In this document: one piece after another, positions 19,643 to 29,770 of the stretch
Position numbering within the stretch: position 1 is the stretch's first letter
Layout of the letters: every line of letters begins with the position of its first letter
Assembly (NCBI GenBank): GCA_905182435.1
Contig: CAJJBN010000006.1
Location: 1 to 52,632 of the forward strand
Direction of reading: 5' to 3'
Origin: Opitutaceae bacterium BACL24 MAG-120322-bin51
GTDB taxonomy: Bacteria > Verrucomicrobiota > Verrucomicrobiia > Opitutales > Coraliomargaritaceae
Length of the DNA: 52,632 bases
The notes under the pieces: model-generated
The model's database searches: none
Told to the model about the DNA's origin: nothing
What the model saw: the letters and a program-made list of their open reading frames with translations, nothing else
Translations under genes and position numbers: made by a program

Positions 19643-21127
19643 TTAATGACCACCAGCTTCATCCATTGCGCCGGGCTTGTCATGGGTGGCAATCTTAAGG
19701 ACAAGAGTTTTACTGGCTTCATTCATACCGATAATGTCTACTTCTGTGCCTTCACGGCGAAACTTCAAGACAACTCGATCTAAAGCCCCCACAGCTGAAA
19801 GATCCCAGAAGTGCGCGTGTGTGACATCAATGGTCACACGCTCGAGCACTTCACGGAAATCAAAGGCATCTGCGAAGCTGTCTGCTGAGACGAAAAAGAG
19901 CTGTCCAGTGACGTTGTAAGTACGACCTTTCTTCGAAACATCGAGGTCGGAGGAAATCTTTAGTAGGCGAGACACCTTGTAAGCGAAGAAGAGGGCACTG
20001 AGCACGACGCCGATGCCGACGCCAATAGCCAGGTTGTGAGTATAGACCACCGCTAGAACGGTGGCGATCATTACGATACTAGAGGTGAGGTGATTATCGC
20101 GAAGTCCTTTCAGTGAAGACCAGTTAAATGTGCCAAAGGAGACCATCAACATCACCGCAACGAGCGCTGCAATCGGGATTTGATTGACGAGATCATCCAA
20201 GACGAGAATCAAAATCAACAGGACAATACCGGATGCGGCTGTCGACAAACGTCCACGCCCGCCAGACTTAACATTAATCACGGATTGCCCGATCATCGCA
20301 CAGCCGGCCATGCCGCCGAACATACCTGCGACAAGATTCGAGATACCTTGTCCCTTACATTCGCGATTCTTGTCACTCTCAGTGTCAGTAAAGTCATCCA
20401 AGATGCCCGCTGTCATCAGTGATTCAAGCAGGCCAACCACTGTCAGCGGAATCGCGTAGGGGAGAATAATCATGAATGTCTCCCAGCTTAGAGGCACATC
20501 AGGGAAGAAGAAATCAGGCAACGAGCTGGGGAGTTGTCCCATCTCGCCGACAGTGTTCAGACTGTCTAGTCCCATTGTAATCGAAACCGTGGTCAATATA
20601 ATGATGCAAATCAGCGGCGACGGCACTGCTGTGGTAAGGCGTGGCAATCCGTAGATAATGACGAGACCACCTGCGACCATCGCATACATGATCCAGCCTT
20701 GCCCCTCGAATTCTTTGACTTGAGTTATAAAGTAAAGAATTGCGAGCGCATTGACAAAGCCTGTGACCACTGACTTCGAAACGAATCGCATCAGATCGGC
20801 TAGCTTAAAAACCCCGCAGAGTATCTGCAGCACTCCCGTAAGTAGGGTGGCGGCTAGTAAATACTGTACACCATGGTTAGCGACCAATGAACCAATCAAC
20901 AGAGCCATCGCACCCGTGGCCGCGGAAATCATGCCGGGGCGACCACCGACAAATGCAATAGTGATCGCGATACAGAAGGATGCATAAAGTGCGACTTTAG
21001 GGTCTACGCCTGCAATAATGGCAAACGCGATGGACTCTGGAATGAGCGCTAGGGCGACGACCGTGCCAGCGATCACATCGCGGCGCGGATTCGAAAACCA
21101 CTCTTGGAAATATTTATTCTTAGTCAT
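19643..21127 (-). CDS. SulP-family anion transporter with STAS domain
   Basis: 495 residues from the ATG at 21127 ([21 protein letters not shown]), the N-terminus expected for SulP proteins. Many membrane helices follow, including [19 protein letters not shown] and [26 protein letters not shown]. The cytoplasmic STAS domain begins around residue 400 ([19 protein letters not shown]). Substrates in the family include sulfate, bicarbonate and other anions; the sequence does not decide between them. An in-frame ATG at 21250 has a far better Shine-Dalgarno (GGAGG, 8 bases away) and would add 41 residues, so the start is ambiguous. The segment between the two ATGs carries a hairpin followed by a U-rich run. 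Likely first gene of SulP-usp-galM. Confidence 0.92.
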   Translation of the reverse strand: MTKNKYFQEWFSNPRRDVIAGTVVALALIPESIAFAIIAGVDPKVALYASFCIAITIAFVGGRPGMISAATGAMALLIGSLVANHGVQYLLAATLLTGVLQILCGVFKLADLMRFVSKSVVTGFVNALAILYFITQVKEFEGQGWIMYAMVAGGLVIIYGLPRLTTAVPSPLICIIILTTVSITMGLDSLNTVGEMGQLPSSLPDFFFPDVPLSWETFMIILPYAIPLTVVGLLESLMTAGILDDFTDTESDKNRECKGQGISNLVAGMFGGMAGCAMIGQSVINVKSGGRGRLSTAASGIVLLILILVLDDLVNQIPIAALVAVMLMVSFGTFNWSSLKGLRDNHLTSSIVMIATVLAVVYTHNLAIGVGIGVVLSALFFAYKVSRLLKISSDLDVSKKGRTYNVTGQLFFVSADSFADAFDFREVLERVTIDVTHAHFWDLSAVGALDRVVLKFRREGTEVDIIGMNEASKTLVLKIATHDKPGAMDEAGGH

Positions 21128-21148
21128 GTTCGGCTTGAAAAATAGAAA

Positions 21149-21264
21149 CGCCAACAGGCAGATCTGTTGGCGAGGTAACAATACATTAAGGCAAAGAGTG
21201 CTCCGGTGATCAAGTAGAACTTTGATGGCTGGCAACATTCTGGCTTCCATATGCCATTCCTCCA
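21149..21264 (-). promoter_or_regulatory. candidate attenuator leader of the SulP gene
   Basis: On the minus strand a strong GGAGG ribosome site (about 21259-21263) precedes two overlapping possible starts. One gives a 15-codon peptide ([15 protein letters not shown], 21257-21210). The other is an ATG at 21250 in frame with SulP. Further down, CGCCAACAG and CTGTTGGCG (21172-21164 and 21157-21149) form a 9-bp stem with a 6-nt loop followed by TTTCTATTTTTC, resembling an intrinsic terminator 22 bases before the SulP ATG at 21127. Confidence 0.4.
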
Positions 21265-21343
21265 ATTGAAGCGCACAACTCACGCACAAATAAAAAGAAG
21301 ATAAAAATCGAAAAATATCGCCAAAACGCTTCAAGTTCACTTT

Positions 21344-24300
21344 ATGACCGACTCCGGTGATCTAGATCTCCGATACATAATGACAACCGACGCACTCAGA
21401 GTTTTTGAAGATCTACCCGTTGAAGCATTTCGACGCGTGGTGGATTCTTCGTACCTACAACAAGGCCTCACATACTTTAAAACGCATGCGGTTAAGAATC
21501 TGAACTGGAGTCCCGTCTCGCGTGAGTTGGTTGCAACGATTTGGGGCAGCCGTAGTAAGCCTTATCGGGTCGACCTGTGGGTTGAAATGGAGAGCTTAGA
21601 GCATCGTTGTGATTGCCCGACTTGGGAGCATCGGGGACAGTGTAAGCATGTTGCTGCTGCCGCTGCCGCCATTTATAGTGCGACACAGATGCAGAGCTTC
21701 GAAGGCATCAGCATGCCGGACACATACATTAGCGAACTCCGCCGCCAGCTCGGTTACGCGTCGCTGGTTGAGCCGGAAGAAGAGAGTTTCGCTCCATTCA
21801 CGACTGTCAAAAGCGTCGAAAATTCACTTTTATTGACAGTTCAGCCTACGACTGGGAGCATTGTATTCAATATACTCGGGCAGCTTCCCAGCGGTTTTCT
21901 GACTGCCATTACTTCTATATTGGAAGGAGATCCTTTGGGGCGAGGGGCGACACGATCGTTCAGTTTGCAGGATGAGTATAAACTCCCCGAGTTGCTATCT
22001 GAGGCAAAGCAGCGCGAAGTCGCAGTGTTGATCGATGTCGGGCAGACTCGAAAGTCGCTAAAAATTGGCGAGGGCACGTTGCAGCCGCAATATGTGCTGA
22101 ATTTCGAAGACGATGCGTGTGAGGCGAAAATAATCGGCCAATCTGAGACTGGCAAGCGCATTGAGATTGTTGGAGCTCTTGGAAATACCTATTGGGGAGT
22201 CGCAGAAGACGGCACTTTGTATGACTTAGGCGATAATTCAGCGATCGAATACTATCACTTGTTCAGTGCACATGAAGACTCGCTCCGAACTGGAGCCTTG
22301 CTGCGATTATCAATACCTCTGGGCGAATTCAACTCGAAGGCAACCGTCTTGCCTTTTGAGCAAACATGGAACGTTGACGGGCAAATACGCTTTGAGGGTG
22401 AGGGGGAGGTTACGCCTCTACTCAACGTTGAGGCGGATGAGGTGAAACTCGCGGTCAACATGTCTGCGGGACCGAACTCTCGGACTGCGGCACTTGGTTT
22501 TTCAATTGATGTTCGAGGGCATCGCATTTCACTGCAACCACTGATTCAGCACATTCTGAAGCCGCTCCTTGAGCAGCGAGGTGATTTCTTTAATGCTAAG
22601 TCACGCGTTCGCGTGTTGATGGATACCTTGCGCCAATATATCGCAGCAGATACGGAAGGTCGGCAGCGTGTGCGGCAGCGTGTTTCGGGTGAGATTCCTG
22701 AGTTCTTTGGTGCGTATCAAGAGAGCATCCTATTAAAGATTTTCAACGGCCTCGATAATGTGCTGAGTGCTGAAAACTCAGGCTATCAAGTACTTGGGAT
22801 TGATTCTGCGACTGCAGAGTGGGTCAGTTACCCGATCCCGATTCAACGTCTAGCGATGTTGTTGTTCAGCTTTTTCGACCCAGAATCGAGGGACGATATT
22901 CGTCTGCTGGAAAAGTGCCTATTCTCGGTCGAAGGCACTGGTGCACGTGAGTCGATGTTGCAGCGCGCTTCATTGCTGGCGCGCACGCTGAATGTGGATT
23001 TCAAGTATGAGAATCAGTCGGTAAGTTCCGCACCGGTTAAGGTTGAAATGATCAGCGAACTAGAGAGCAAGCGAGACATTGACTGGTTTGCACTGCACCC
23101 ATCCATTCAATGTGGCGAGCGATTATTGACGGGGGCTGAGTGGCAGCTATTGGTTCGAGGCGAGCTATTGTTGCGCGACGAAGAGGGCAATTGGATTATT
23201 CCAGATTTAGGTGTCGATGAAGAGGCGAGCCTGCAGTTACTCGCGGAGATGTTTTCTAAAAAAGATCGACCAAAGTCATCCAAGCGCGGCGATGCGCTTG
23301 AAGAGACGATTCAAGTGTCTCGCTTGGAGATGCTGGATTGGCTCTCGATGCGTCGGAGCGGCTTGAGAATTACACTGCCGCCAGAAGCAGAACAATTATT
23401 TCAGAGCCTACGCGATTTCGAGGAACTCGATGCCTTTAAGTTGCCGAAAGGGTTCAATGCCGAGCTGCGCGCTTACCAAAACGAAGGCTGTGCTTGGATC
23501 GAATTCCTGTATCAGCATCGCTTCGGTGCCTGCCTCGCCGATGACATGGGTCTCGGTAAGACCGTGCAAACGATTGGTTTTATTGCGCAACGTTTGCAAA
23601 GCGATTTAGCGAAACAGCAAGGTGCCATACTGATCGTCCTGCCGCCGAGTCTAGTGTTCAATTGGCTAGATGAGTTTGAACGGTTCGCACCTAGCATCGT
23701 TGTCCAGGATTGCTTGTCTAGAGGGATGATACATGAAGTGGTTCAAACTGCTCAAGTCATACTCACCACGTATGATCGTGTTAGAAGCGAAGTCGCGGCA
23801 TTCGAAGAGTACCATTTCGACATCGTTGTATTTGACGAAGCCCATTGTTTGAAAAATGTGACGGCTGCGCGCACCAAGGCCGCAGCTCGTCTGCAGCGGC
23901 GTTTCACACTCTGCCTGACTGGCACGCCCGTGGAGAATAATATCAGCGAATTTTATTCGGTCATGTCGACCTCGGTGCCAGGTATTTTTGGCAGCTTGAA
24001 GCAGTTTAAGGAATCTTTCCGCAGAGACCCTGAGCGGCTATTGGGGCGTGCCAAGCCCTTCATTCTTCGCCGCACGAAGGACAAGATCCTCAAAGAATTA
24101 CCGCGCAAGGAGGAGCATGAATTGTTCCTCGAAATGACACCAATGCAGAAAGAAATGTATGCGCGGACAGTTGCTGAGGTGCGCGAAGAAGTGGCTGAGG
24201 CCTTTGAAGATCGCCCAGATCAGCAGGCTGGTATCGTCGCACTGGCGGCTATTTTACGTCTGCGTCAAGTCTGCGTCAGCCCTGAGTTGTTGAACAAGCC

Positions 24301-24835
24301 GCAAAAGGAGCTCGCGCCGAAGTTTGCCTATATGGCCGAGAAACTCGAAGAACTGGAGTCCGAAGGACACGCAGCACTGGTCTTTTCGCAGTTTCGCGGT
24401 GGCTTGGATGAGATGGAGAAAGTCGCCAAGTTGGCAGGGGTGCGCTATCTGCGTATGGACGGGAAAACGCCGATGGCGAAGCGCAAGAAAATCGTTGAGG
24501 AATTTCAGTCAGAGAATGGCCCGTCGTTCTTCTTTATCAGTCTGAAAACTGGCGGCGTCGGGCTAAATTTAACCCGTGCCAATTACGTCTTCCATATCGA
24601 TCCATGGTGGAATCCCGCAGTGGAAAATCAGGCCAGCGATCGCGCACACCGTATCGGTCAAAAACGTTCCGTATTTGTGCAACGCTTGATCATGAAGCAT
24701 ACCATTGAGGAGCGCATGCTAGACCTCAAGGCCCGCAAGGCTGAGTTGTTCAGGCAATTAGTCGACGATCCACGAAGTCAGTCCTCACATAGTGGCCTGA
24801 CACGCACCGATTTTGAATTCTTGATCAACGGCTGA
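21344..24835 (+). CDS. SWIM-domain SNF2-family DNA helicase/ATPase
   Basis: 1163 residues. A SWIM zinc finger near residues 87-102 has the pattern C-x-C-x(n)-C-x-H ([14 protein letters not shown]). A long middle region of unclear fold follows, then the SNF2 core: Walker [15 protein letters not shown] box [11 protein letters not shown], and LTGTPVENN. The helicase C half contains [29 protein letters not shown] and [21 protein letters not shown]. Bacterial SWI2/SNF2 proteins of this type are linked to transcription recycling or DNA repair; the role here is not defined. It is divergent from SulP and has no Shine-Dalgarno. Confidence 0.93.
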   Translation: MTDSGDLDLRYIMTTDALRVFEDLPVEAFRRVVDSSYLQQGLTYFKTHAVKNLNWSPVSRELVATIWGSRSKPYRVDLWVEMESLEHRCDCPTWEHRGQCKHVAAAAAAIYSATQMQSFEGISMPDTYISELRRQLGYASLVEPEEESFAPFTTVKSVENSLLLTVQPTTGSIVFNILGQLPSGFLTAITSILEGDPLGRGATRSFSLQDEYKLPELLSEAKQREVAVLIDVGQTRKSLKIGEGTLQPQYVLNFEDDACEAKIIGQSETGKRIEIVGALGNTYWGVAEDGTLYDLGDNSAIEYYHLFSAHEDSLRTGALLRLSIPLGEFNSKATVLPFEQTWNVDGQIRFEGEGEVTPLLNVEADEVKLAVNMSAGPNSRTAALGFSIDVRGHRISLQPLIQHILKPLLEQRGDFFNAKSRVRVLMDTLRQYIAADTEGRQRVRQRVSGEIPEFFGAYQESILLKIFNGLDNVLSAENSGYQVLGIDSATAEWVSYPIPIQRLAMLLFSFFDPESRDDIRLLEKCLFSVEGTGARESMLQRASLLARTLNVDFKYENQSVSSAPVKVEMISELESKRDIDWFALHPSIQCGERLLTGAEWQLLVRGELLLRDEEGNWIIPDLGVDEEASLQLLAEMFSKKDRPKSSKRGDALEETIQVSRLEMLDWLSMRRSGLRITLPPEAEQLFQSLRDFEELDAFKLPKGFNAELRAYQNEGCAWIEFLYQHRFGACLADDMGLGKTVQTIGFIAQRLQSDLAKQQGAILIVLPPSLVFNWLDEFERFAPSIVVQDCLSRGMIHEVVQTAQVILTTYDRVRSEVAAFEEYHFDIVVFDEAHCLKNVTAARTKAAARLQRRFTLCLTGTPVENNISEFYSVMSTSVPGIFGSLKQFKESFRRDPERLLGRAKPFILRRTKDKILKELPRKEEHELFLEMTPMQKEMYARTVAEVREEVAEAFEDRPDQQAGIVALAAILRLRQVCVSPELLNKPQKELAPKFAYMAEKLEELESEGHAALVFSQFRGGLDEMEKVAKLAGVRYLRMDGKTPMAKRKKIVEEFQSENGPSFFFISLKTGGVGLNLTRANYVFHIDPWWNPAVENQASDRAHRIGQKRSVFVQRLIMKHTIEERMLDLKARKAELFRQLVDDPRSQSSHSGLTRTDFEFLING

Positions 24836-24863
24836 ACTAAGCCTTGCAAATGCGTCACACGCA

Positions 24864-24888
24864 CATGCCATGGCGGGCATGCCATGGC
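24864..24888. repeat. CATGCCATGGC direct repeat
   Basis: Two copies of CATGCCATGGC (24864-24874 and 24878-24888) separated by GGG, in the gap after the SNF2 gene. The unit includes the palindrome GCCATGGC, so the pair can also fold. Nothing else was seen between 24836 and 25038. Confidence 0.6.
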
Positions 24889-25038
24889 TCGACCGCCAAG
24901 CAATGTAAGGGCGAGTGTCGGCCCGCCCGGCTAGGCTCAGTAAGCAGTACCTAGGGGACTAGGGAACTCGGTGACTACACCATGAAGCAGGACGGAGGTT
25001 TGCGCAGATTTCGAAGCAATGCCTGTGCCACTGCAACT

Positions 25039-25419
25039 CTAGTCAATCAGGTAGGGGAGACCGAACAGGCAGAAGAGGAACAGCAGAATGCTGCCAACGA
25101 AAAAGAGGAAGCATCCGAGTTGAGCGCTTCTGACATCGGACGTGCGAGTGGCAAGTTGCCGCTCTTGGTCGATTTTAATCGCCGAGGCAGGTGGAATCGT
25201 TGGTTCGTGAGATGCGCGATGTTGGGCCGCAGCGACTGTGGGTGCTTCGGCTACCTTGGGTGTCGGCGCGGCATCGCTGGGTAAGGCAGACGGTTGATCG
25301 GGCGAAGCAGGGTGTTGCGCTGCGCACCCTTCGGCAGCCGCAATCTGAGTATCAAGCCAGGTTAGATGCGTTTGGATGAGGTCGCGTTGAGCGCGTAATT
25401 CTTTGAGTGGTTCAGACAT
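25039..25419 (-). CDS. small tail-anchored hypothetical membrane protein
   Basis: 126 residues: an N-terminal amphipathic helix (EPLKELRAQRDLIQTHLTWLDTQ), a Pro/Ala-rich spacer (about 30-85), a short charged segment and one strong C-terminal membrane helix (GCFLFFVGSILLFLFCLFGL) ending PYLID. No family recognised. The architecture suggests a tail-anchored inner-membrane protein with a cytoplasmic coiled coil. Its ATG begins directly after the U-tract of the rpmA terminator, so it would be expressed only by read-through or from a promoter inside rpmA. Confidence 0.6.
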   Translation of the reverse strand: MSEPLKELRAQRDLIQTHLTWLDTQIAAAEGCAAQHPASPDQPSALPSDAAPTPKVAEAPTVAAAQHRASHEPTIPPASAIKIDQERQLATRTSDVRSAQLGCFLFFVGSILLFLFCLFGLPYLID

Positions 25420-25450
25420 AAAAAATCCCGACTCTTAAAGAGTCGGGATT
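25420..25450 (-). terminator. Rho-independent terminator of rplU-rpmA
   Basis: AATCCCGACTC (25424-25434) and GAGTCGGGATT (25440-25450) form an 11-bp stem with a 5-nt loop, followed on the minus strand by six T residues (25420-25425). It lies 27 bases after the rpmA stop. Confidence 0.92.
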
Positions 25451-25476
25451 TTGAAAGTGTGTCGATTGAAAATCGC

Positions 25477-25731
25477 TTAAGCTGCGACGACTTCTTCGAT
25501 GTTGATCTTACGATGCAACTTATCGAAAGCAACCTTACCGGCTACCAATGCGAAGAGTGTGTGGTCACGGCCCATTCCGACGCCAGCGCCAGGATGATAA
25601 CGTGTACCGCGTTGGCGCAAGATGATGTTACCAGGGATAACAGCTTCGCCACCGAATTTCTTAACACCGAGGCGCTTTGAATTACTATCGCGACCGTTAC
25701 GTGAAGTTCCTTGTCCTTTTTTATGTGACAT
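25477..25731 (-). CDS. rpmA: 50S ribosomal protein L27
   Basis: 84 residues with typical L27 sequence: [24 protein letters not shown], then [30 protein letters not shown]27 reaches the peptidyl transferase centre of the large subunit through its N-terminal arm. No Firmicute-type cleavable N-terminal extension is present. It lies 27 bases after rplU, with an AGGAG Shine-Dalgarno about 10 bases before the ATG, one of the few clear ones in this window. A strong terminator follows. Confidence 0.97.
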   Translation of the reverse strand: MSHKKGQGTSRNGRDSNSKRLGVKKFGGEAVIPGNIILRQRGTRYHPGAGVGMGRDHTLFALVAGKVAFDKLHRKINIEEVVAA

Positions 25732-25758
25732 TTTTTAAGTTCTCCTAAACTTGTTTAA

Positions 25759-26073
25759 TTATCCGTTGATGGATTCAATCTTGATGACGGAAAGATGCTG
25801 ACGGTGACCACGGCGTTTTTTGTAGCCTTGGCGACGCTTCTTTTTGAAGACGATTACCTTCTTGTCCTTCTTGTTCTCGAGGATAGTAGCTTTAACGATT
25901 GCACCCTCGATGAGAGGAGCTCCGAAACGAGCGTCTGCACCTTCACCGATCATGAGGACTTCATTGATGTCAATAGTGTCACCTGCTTCCGTATCAGGGA
26001 AGGAGTTAACCTTGAGGACATCGCCTTCAGTTACAGTAAATTGGCGACCTTGTGTTTTGATAGTGGCTTTCAT
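25759..26073 (-). CDS. rplU: 50S ribosomal protein L21
   Basis: 104 residues from the ATG at 26073 ([22 protein letters not shown]). The longer frame to 26115 adds a non-conserved start and is not favoured. Conserved L21 features are [28 protein letters not shown] and the basic [22 protein letters not shown]21 binds 23S rRNA in the large subunit. First gene of the classic rplU-rpmA pair, divergent from the Fur-family gene. Confidence 0.96.
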   Translation of the reverse strand: MKATIKTQGRQFTVTEGDVLKVNSFPDTEAGDTIDINEVLMIGEGADARFGAPLIEGAIVKATILENKKDKKVIVFKKKRRQGYKKRRGHRQHLSVIKIESING

Positions 26074-26188
26074 TGGAAAAACGGATGAGCAAAGCGTTGT
26101 GAGCCGTTTAATCAAGGCTTTTCTAGGATATTTTTTACGCTATTTTTTTGTGCCGATCGAATGGGAGCTTGCCATGCACAGCTGCCTA

Positions 26189-26207
26189 GTCTCAATTCTG
26201 TCTCAAT
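26189..26207. promoter_or_regulatory. GTCTCAAT direct repeat before the Fur-family gene
   Basis: GTCTCAAT at 26189-26196 and 26200-26207, an 11-bp period (one helical turn), ends 9 bases before the ATG at 26217. It may be an operator or a translation leader element. Confidence 0.35.
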
Positions 26208-26216
26208 AAGTAATTC

Positions 26217-26702
26217 ATGGAAGCTAAAACCCCAGATCTAGAGAGCATGCGCGAAACTTTTAAGGAGTTTCTTACCAGCAAAGGCCTGCGCGTAACCAAT
26301 CAGCGCTTGGCCATCTTTGACGCTGCTTATGGGCATCCGGATCATTTCACGGCGGAAGATTTACTCGACCGAGCGCGTGAAATCGACAGCACTGTCTCAC
26401 GCGCCACCGTTTATCGCGCATTGCCCATTTTGACCGAAAGTAGCCTCATTCGTGAGGTCGATGTGGGGCGCGACTACAAATTTTACATGGCAAATAAGAA
26501 TGCCACGACCTTTCAGGCTCAGGTCATTTGCCTCGATTGTGATAAGATTTTCGAAATTGATGCGCCTTTCATGGAGTGGTATGGCAAGACCGTGGCCGAC
26601 AAGTTATCGCTCGAAGTCGAGACGCAACGGCTGCAAGTTTCGGCGCATTGCACTGAATTGAAGGCGGCTGGAATCTGCGAACGCGGGGGCAAAAAACGCT
26701 AA
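26217..26702 (+). CDS. Fur-family transcriptional regulator with altered metal site
   Basis: 161 residues. The winged-helix N-terminal half is typical: [28 protein letters not shown] and [21 protein letters not shown]. The dimerisation half keeps the structural-zinc pair CLDC (about residues 103-106) and two later Cys ([12 protein letters not shown]). The His-rich segment that in Fur precedes CLDC (HHHDH in E. coli) is replaced by ATTFQAQ, and the later regulatory His is not evident. Family assignment is firm. What it senses, if anything, is uncertain. It starts an operon with the TPR gene immediately after its stop and then priA. Confidence 0.9.
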   Translation: MEAKTPDLESMRETFKEFLTSKGLRVTNQRLAIFDAAYGHPDHFTAEDLLDRAREIDSTVSRATVYRALPILTESSLIREVDVGRDYKFYMANKNATTFQAQVICLDCDKIFEIDAPFMEWYGKTVADKLSLEVETQRLQVSAHCTELKAAGICERGGKKR

Positions 26703-27080
26703 ATGGCTGGTCGTATGATGAAGCGCGATAGTTTTGATTTTGAGCTGAGTTTTTTCAAAGGCTTATACAAGCGCATGCCTAAGGATGTGCGAGTCGTCTC
26801 GATGCTGGCGCACCTTTACACACAGACGGGGCAACTCGATGAGGGGCTTCGCCTAGATCGAAAACTCGCTCGCCTGACACCTGAAGATCCAACCGTGCAC
26901 TACAATTTGGCATGTAGTTTGGCGCTCAAAGGCCGCAAGGCAGATGCGCTCAAGGCGCTGCGCACAGCGATTACCTTTGGCTACGACGATTATGTTTGGA
27001 TGTGTAATGATCCGGATCTCACCGATCTGCATGAATACAGCGCTTTTTTGAAGCTTTGCGACGAATTGGGGATTGCTTGA
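26703..27080 (+). CDS. small TPR protein
   Basis: 125 residues whose ATG follows the Fur-family stop codon with no gap. About three TPR-like helical pairs are visible: [36 protein letters not shown], then [26 protein letters not shown]. The C-terminus has the [21 protein letters not shown] pattern seen in standalone TPR proteins ending in a DPDL motif. Probably a cytoplasmic protein-binding adaptor. Partner unknown; co-expression with priA is implied by the 14-base gap. Confidence 0.85.
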   Translation: MAGRMMKRDSFDFELSFFKGLYKRMPKDVRVVSMLAHLYTQTGQLDEGLRLDRKLARLTPEDPTVHYNLACSLALKGRKADALKALRTAITFGYDDYVWMCNDPDLTDLHEYSAFLKLCDELGIA

Positions 27081-27094
27081 GTCGAACAAAGCAA

Positions 27095-29358
27095 ATGCCT
27101 GATCGTAGCTCAACGTCGGATACGACCATTGTCGAAGTCATCGCCATGTCTGGCTTTGATAAAGCGTTGGCCTATGCCGTGCCATCAGCTTGCCAAGCAG
27201 ATCTAAAGGTCGGCTCACTGGTTCGGATTCCGCTGCGCCGCCGTAGCGAGCTGGGAGTCGTCACACGCTTCGGCACCGATCAAGAAGTGCCTCCAGGTAA
27301 ACTCAAGATGCTGTTTGAAATCGTCCAGCCGTATCCAGTGATGCCGCCTGACCTCATGCAGCTCTTCCGTTGGTGCCAGCAATATTACAATGCTACACCT
27401 GAGGCGATTTTAGAGACGATGATTCCAGCTTGCATCCGCAAAGGCATGCAGGTCAAAAAACGCTGCTACATTTCTGCGGGTAAAGCACCCACTGCGGAAG
27501 AACTGGCTGCACTGGAAAAACGCGCCCCAAGCAAGCCGAGCTGCTACGCTACATCCGCCAGCAATCGAAGCCACTCGCCGAGCCGATGTGCTTCAAGCAA
27601 ATTAAGATCAGCGCCTCAGCGTGCGCGGGCTTGATCACGAAAGGATTTTTACGCGAAACAGATACCGAAGAAGAACGCATCGCCTACGAAGATGAATTAG
27701 GCGACATGGAGGCCGTCGCCGAAGAGTTGCGGCCGACGCTGACTGACGAACAGTCGAACTGCGTGAACGCGATCCATGGCGCGATTGAGAAAGATGCCTT
27801 CAGCGTGCGTCTGTTACATGGCGTGACTGGCTCGGGTAAGACCGAAGTGTATTTAAATGCGATTGAGAAGGTCGTCGCCTCTGGTGGTGGTGTGATTTTC
27901 CTCGTGCCAGAAGTGGCACTCGCACCGCAAACCGTCGGTCGCGTGCGCGGCCGACTCGAAGCACGTGGGGTGCATACCGTGGTGTGGCACAGTCATCTAT
28001 CCGAAGGCGAGCGCTACGATGCATGGAAGGCCTTAGCCAGCGGCGAGGCGCATGTTGTGGTCGGCGCACGCTCGGCAGTCTTTGCACCGGTTAAGAATCT
28101 TAAGTTGATGATCGTCGATGAAGAGCACGAGCCGTCCTACAAGCAAGAGGAGTCGCCACGCTACAATGGCCGCGATGTCGCGGTCTATCGCGCTTTCTTA
28201 AACAAGGCAGTCTGCGTGCTCGGTTCGGCGACGCCCTCACTGGAATCACTCTATAATGTGGAGAAGGGCAAATATGCGGTGGATCACATCTTAAACCGTG
28301 TGGACAATCGAAAACTCCCTAAAATTCACGTGGTGGATATGTGCCGCGAAACTTCTCCAGAGAAGGCCGCGTCACCGATGTCTCGTATGCTGGTGACCAA
28401 GTTGATCGATCGCTTTGAGAAGAAAGAGCAAAGCATACTGTTCCTAAATCGGCGTGGCTTCTCTACTAGCATGCTGTGCCCAGATTGTGGATACGTTGCT
28501 GGTTGTGACCATTGCAGCATCCCCAAGACTTATCACCGCACCGACAAGCAATTACGCTGCCACCTCTGTGGCGAACAGGAGCCTGCGCCCAAGCGTTGCC
28601 CCGAGTGCAAGTCGACAGCCATACGTATGCGGGGGAAGGGCACTCAAAAGATCGAAGATATCGTGCAAAAGATCCTGCCCACTGCACGAATTCATCGCAT
28701 GGATGCCGATTCGATGTCGAAGAAGAATCTCTACCGTAAAATTCTAAACGATTTCCGTATTGGAAAAATCGACATTCTGGTGGGCACTCAAATGATCGCC
28801 AAAGGGTTGGATTTTCCAAACGTTACATTGGTTGGTCTCGTCGATGCCGACATGTCGCTACATATCGAGGACTTCCGCGCCGCCGAGCGCACCTTCCAAT
28901 TAGTGGTGCAGGTGTCAGGCCGTTCTGGACGTGGAGATCGGGCAGGGGAGGTCGTCATCCAAACACATACACCGCACGCACCGCCGATTCAGTTTGCCCG
29001 CAAGTCAGACTTTGACGGTTTCCAACTTGAAGAATTGGAGCAACGCCGTGAGTTCAACTATCCGCCATTTCGTCATTTGATCAGGCACTTGTTTCGCGGG
29101 CGCAACCCTGAAAAGGTGAATTTCTACATCGATCAATGGACCAAGTTAGTCGAAAAAGAGATGGGCGATAAGGTCGAGATACGCGGCCCCGCAGCTGCAC
29201 CAATTGAAAAAATTCGTGATGAGTATCGCTTTCAATTGTGGTATTTCGCGCCGAGCGCCAGTGCCATCATTGGCGAACTCGCGGCCTTACGCGAAAGCTT
29301 CAAAATGGACAAGGAAGTGATCGATCTAATGGACGTCGATCCGATGAATTTGAGCTGA
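27095..29358 (+). CDS. priA: primosomal protein N' (PriA helicase), one frameshift
   Basis: About 754 residues when two frames are joined. The first (from the ATG at 27095) carries the 3'-DNA-binding domain ([21 protein letters not shown]...[13 protein letters not shown]). The frame changes at about 27529-27530, where one missing A in the coding strand restores [13 protein letters not shown]. The second frame carries Walker [26 protein letters not shown], a zinc-binding insertion ([13 protein letters not shown] and later CHLC, CPEC), then [14 protein letters not shown] and [13 protein letters not shown]. PriA restarts stalled replication forks. The gene is normally important and otherwise well conserved, so a sequencing error is as likely as a real mutation. 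Confidence 0.9.
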
Positions 29359-29400
29359 GTGGTGCACCGCACAGGAAGGCTTTGGCTAAGCCGGAGACTT

Positions 29401-29419
29401 GCCGGAGATGGCGAAGCAA
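29401..29419 (+). repeat. dispersed repeat GCCGGARATGGCGAAGCAA, copy 1
   Basis: Nineteen bases differing at one position from the 25-bp element found at 36268-36292 (inverted, at the lepB start) and 42366-42390 (upstream of tpiA). Confidence 0.75.
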
Positions 29420-29605
29420 ATGCACGAAAGTGCGCGAAACGATATCAGGCATCCGGCTGGTCAGTTTTGACTACAGAATCTTTCAGTCGGTCGTTATACC
29501 ACTTCTTAAAAATAGTGCACATCTAGCTCAATCAAACATGATCCCTGGAGGGATACGCTGCGTCGCTTCCAGCTAGAACCTAAGCGAATTCTGATGACTG
29601 CGCAT

Positions 29606-29634
29606 GGAAATGACGGTGCATTTCCTCCTCAATT
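29606..29634 (+). repeat. dispersed repeat GGAAATGACGG[AT]GCATTT, copy 1
   Basis: Nearly identical to 42435-42463; both continue into TTCCTCC and AATT. At both loci it accompanies the GCCGGARATGGCGAAGCAA element, so the two may be parts of one composite repeat. Confidence 0.7.
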
Positions 29635-29660
29635 GACATGCGCAAGATATATTAGAAATA

Positions 29661-29711
29661 CTATAAGCCACCACTTAAGCCGCCACTTAAGCCGCCTTTA
29701 AGGCTCTTCAT
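29661..29711 (-). repeat. three 12-bp units able to encode (GGLS)n
   Basis: TAAGCCRCCACT-type units at 29664-29675, 29676-29687 and 29688-29699. Read on the minus strand they form a complete 16-codon frame, MKSLKGGLSGGLSGGL, with ATG at 29709-29711 and TAG at 29661-29663, 60 bases after malQ. There is no Shine-Dalgarno; translation is doubtful. Confidence 0.5.
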
Positions 29712-29770
29712 CTTAGTGGCCCATAAATTCGCGTCATTTAGCGATTTTCGTCGTCATAAATCAGTGCGGC

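Larger units (their letters stand above)
29359..29770. other. 411-bp intergenic region with dispersed repeats
   Basis: Lies between convergent priA and malQ. It holds a copy of the GCCGGAGATGGCGAAGCAA repeat (29401-29419), a GGAAATGACGGTGCATTTCC element (from 29606) and a 12-bp triplet repeat (29664-29699). No convincing terminator was seen for either gene. Confidence 0.7.
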
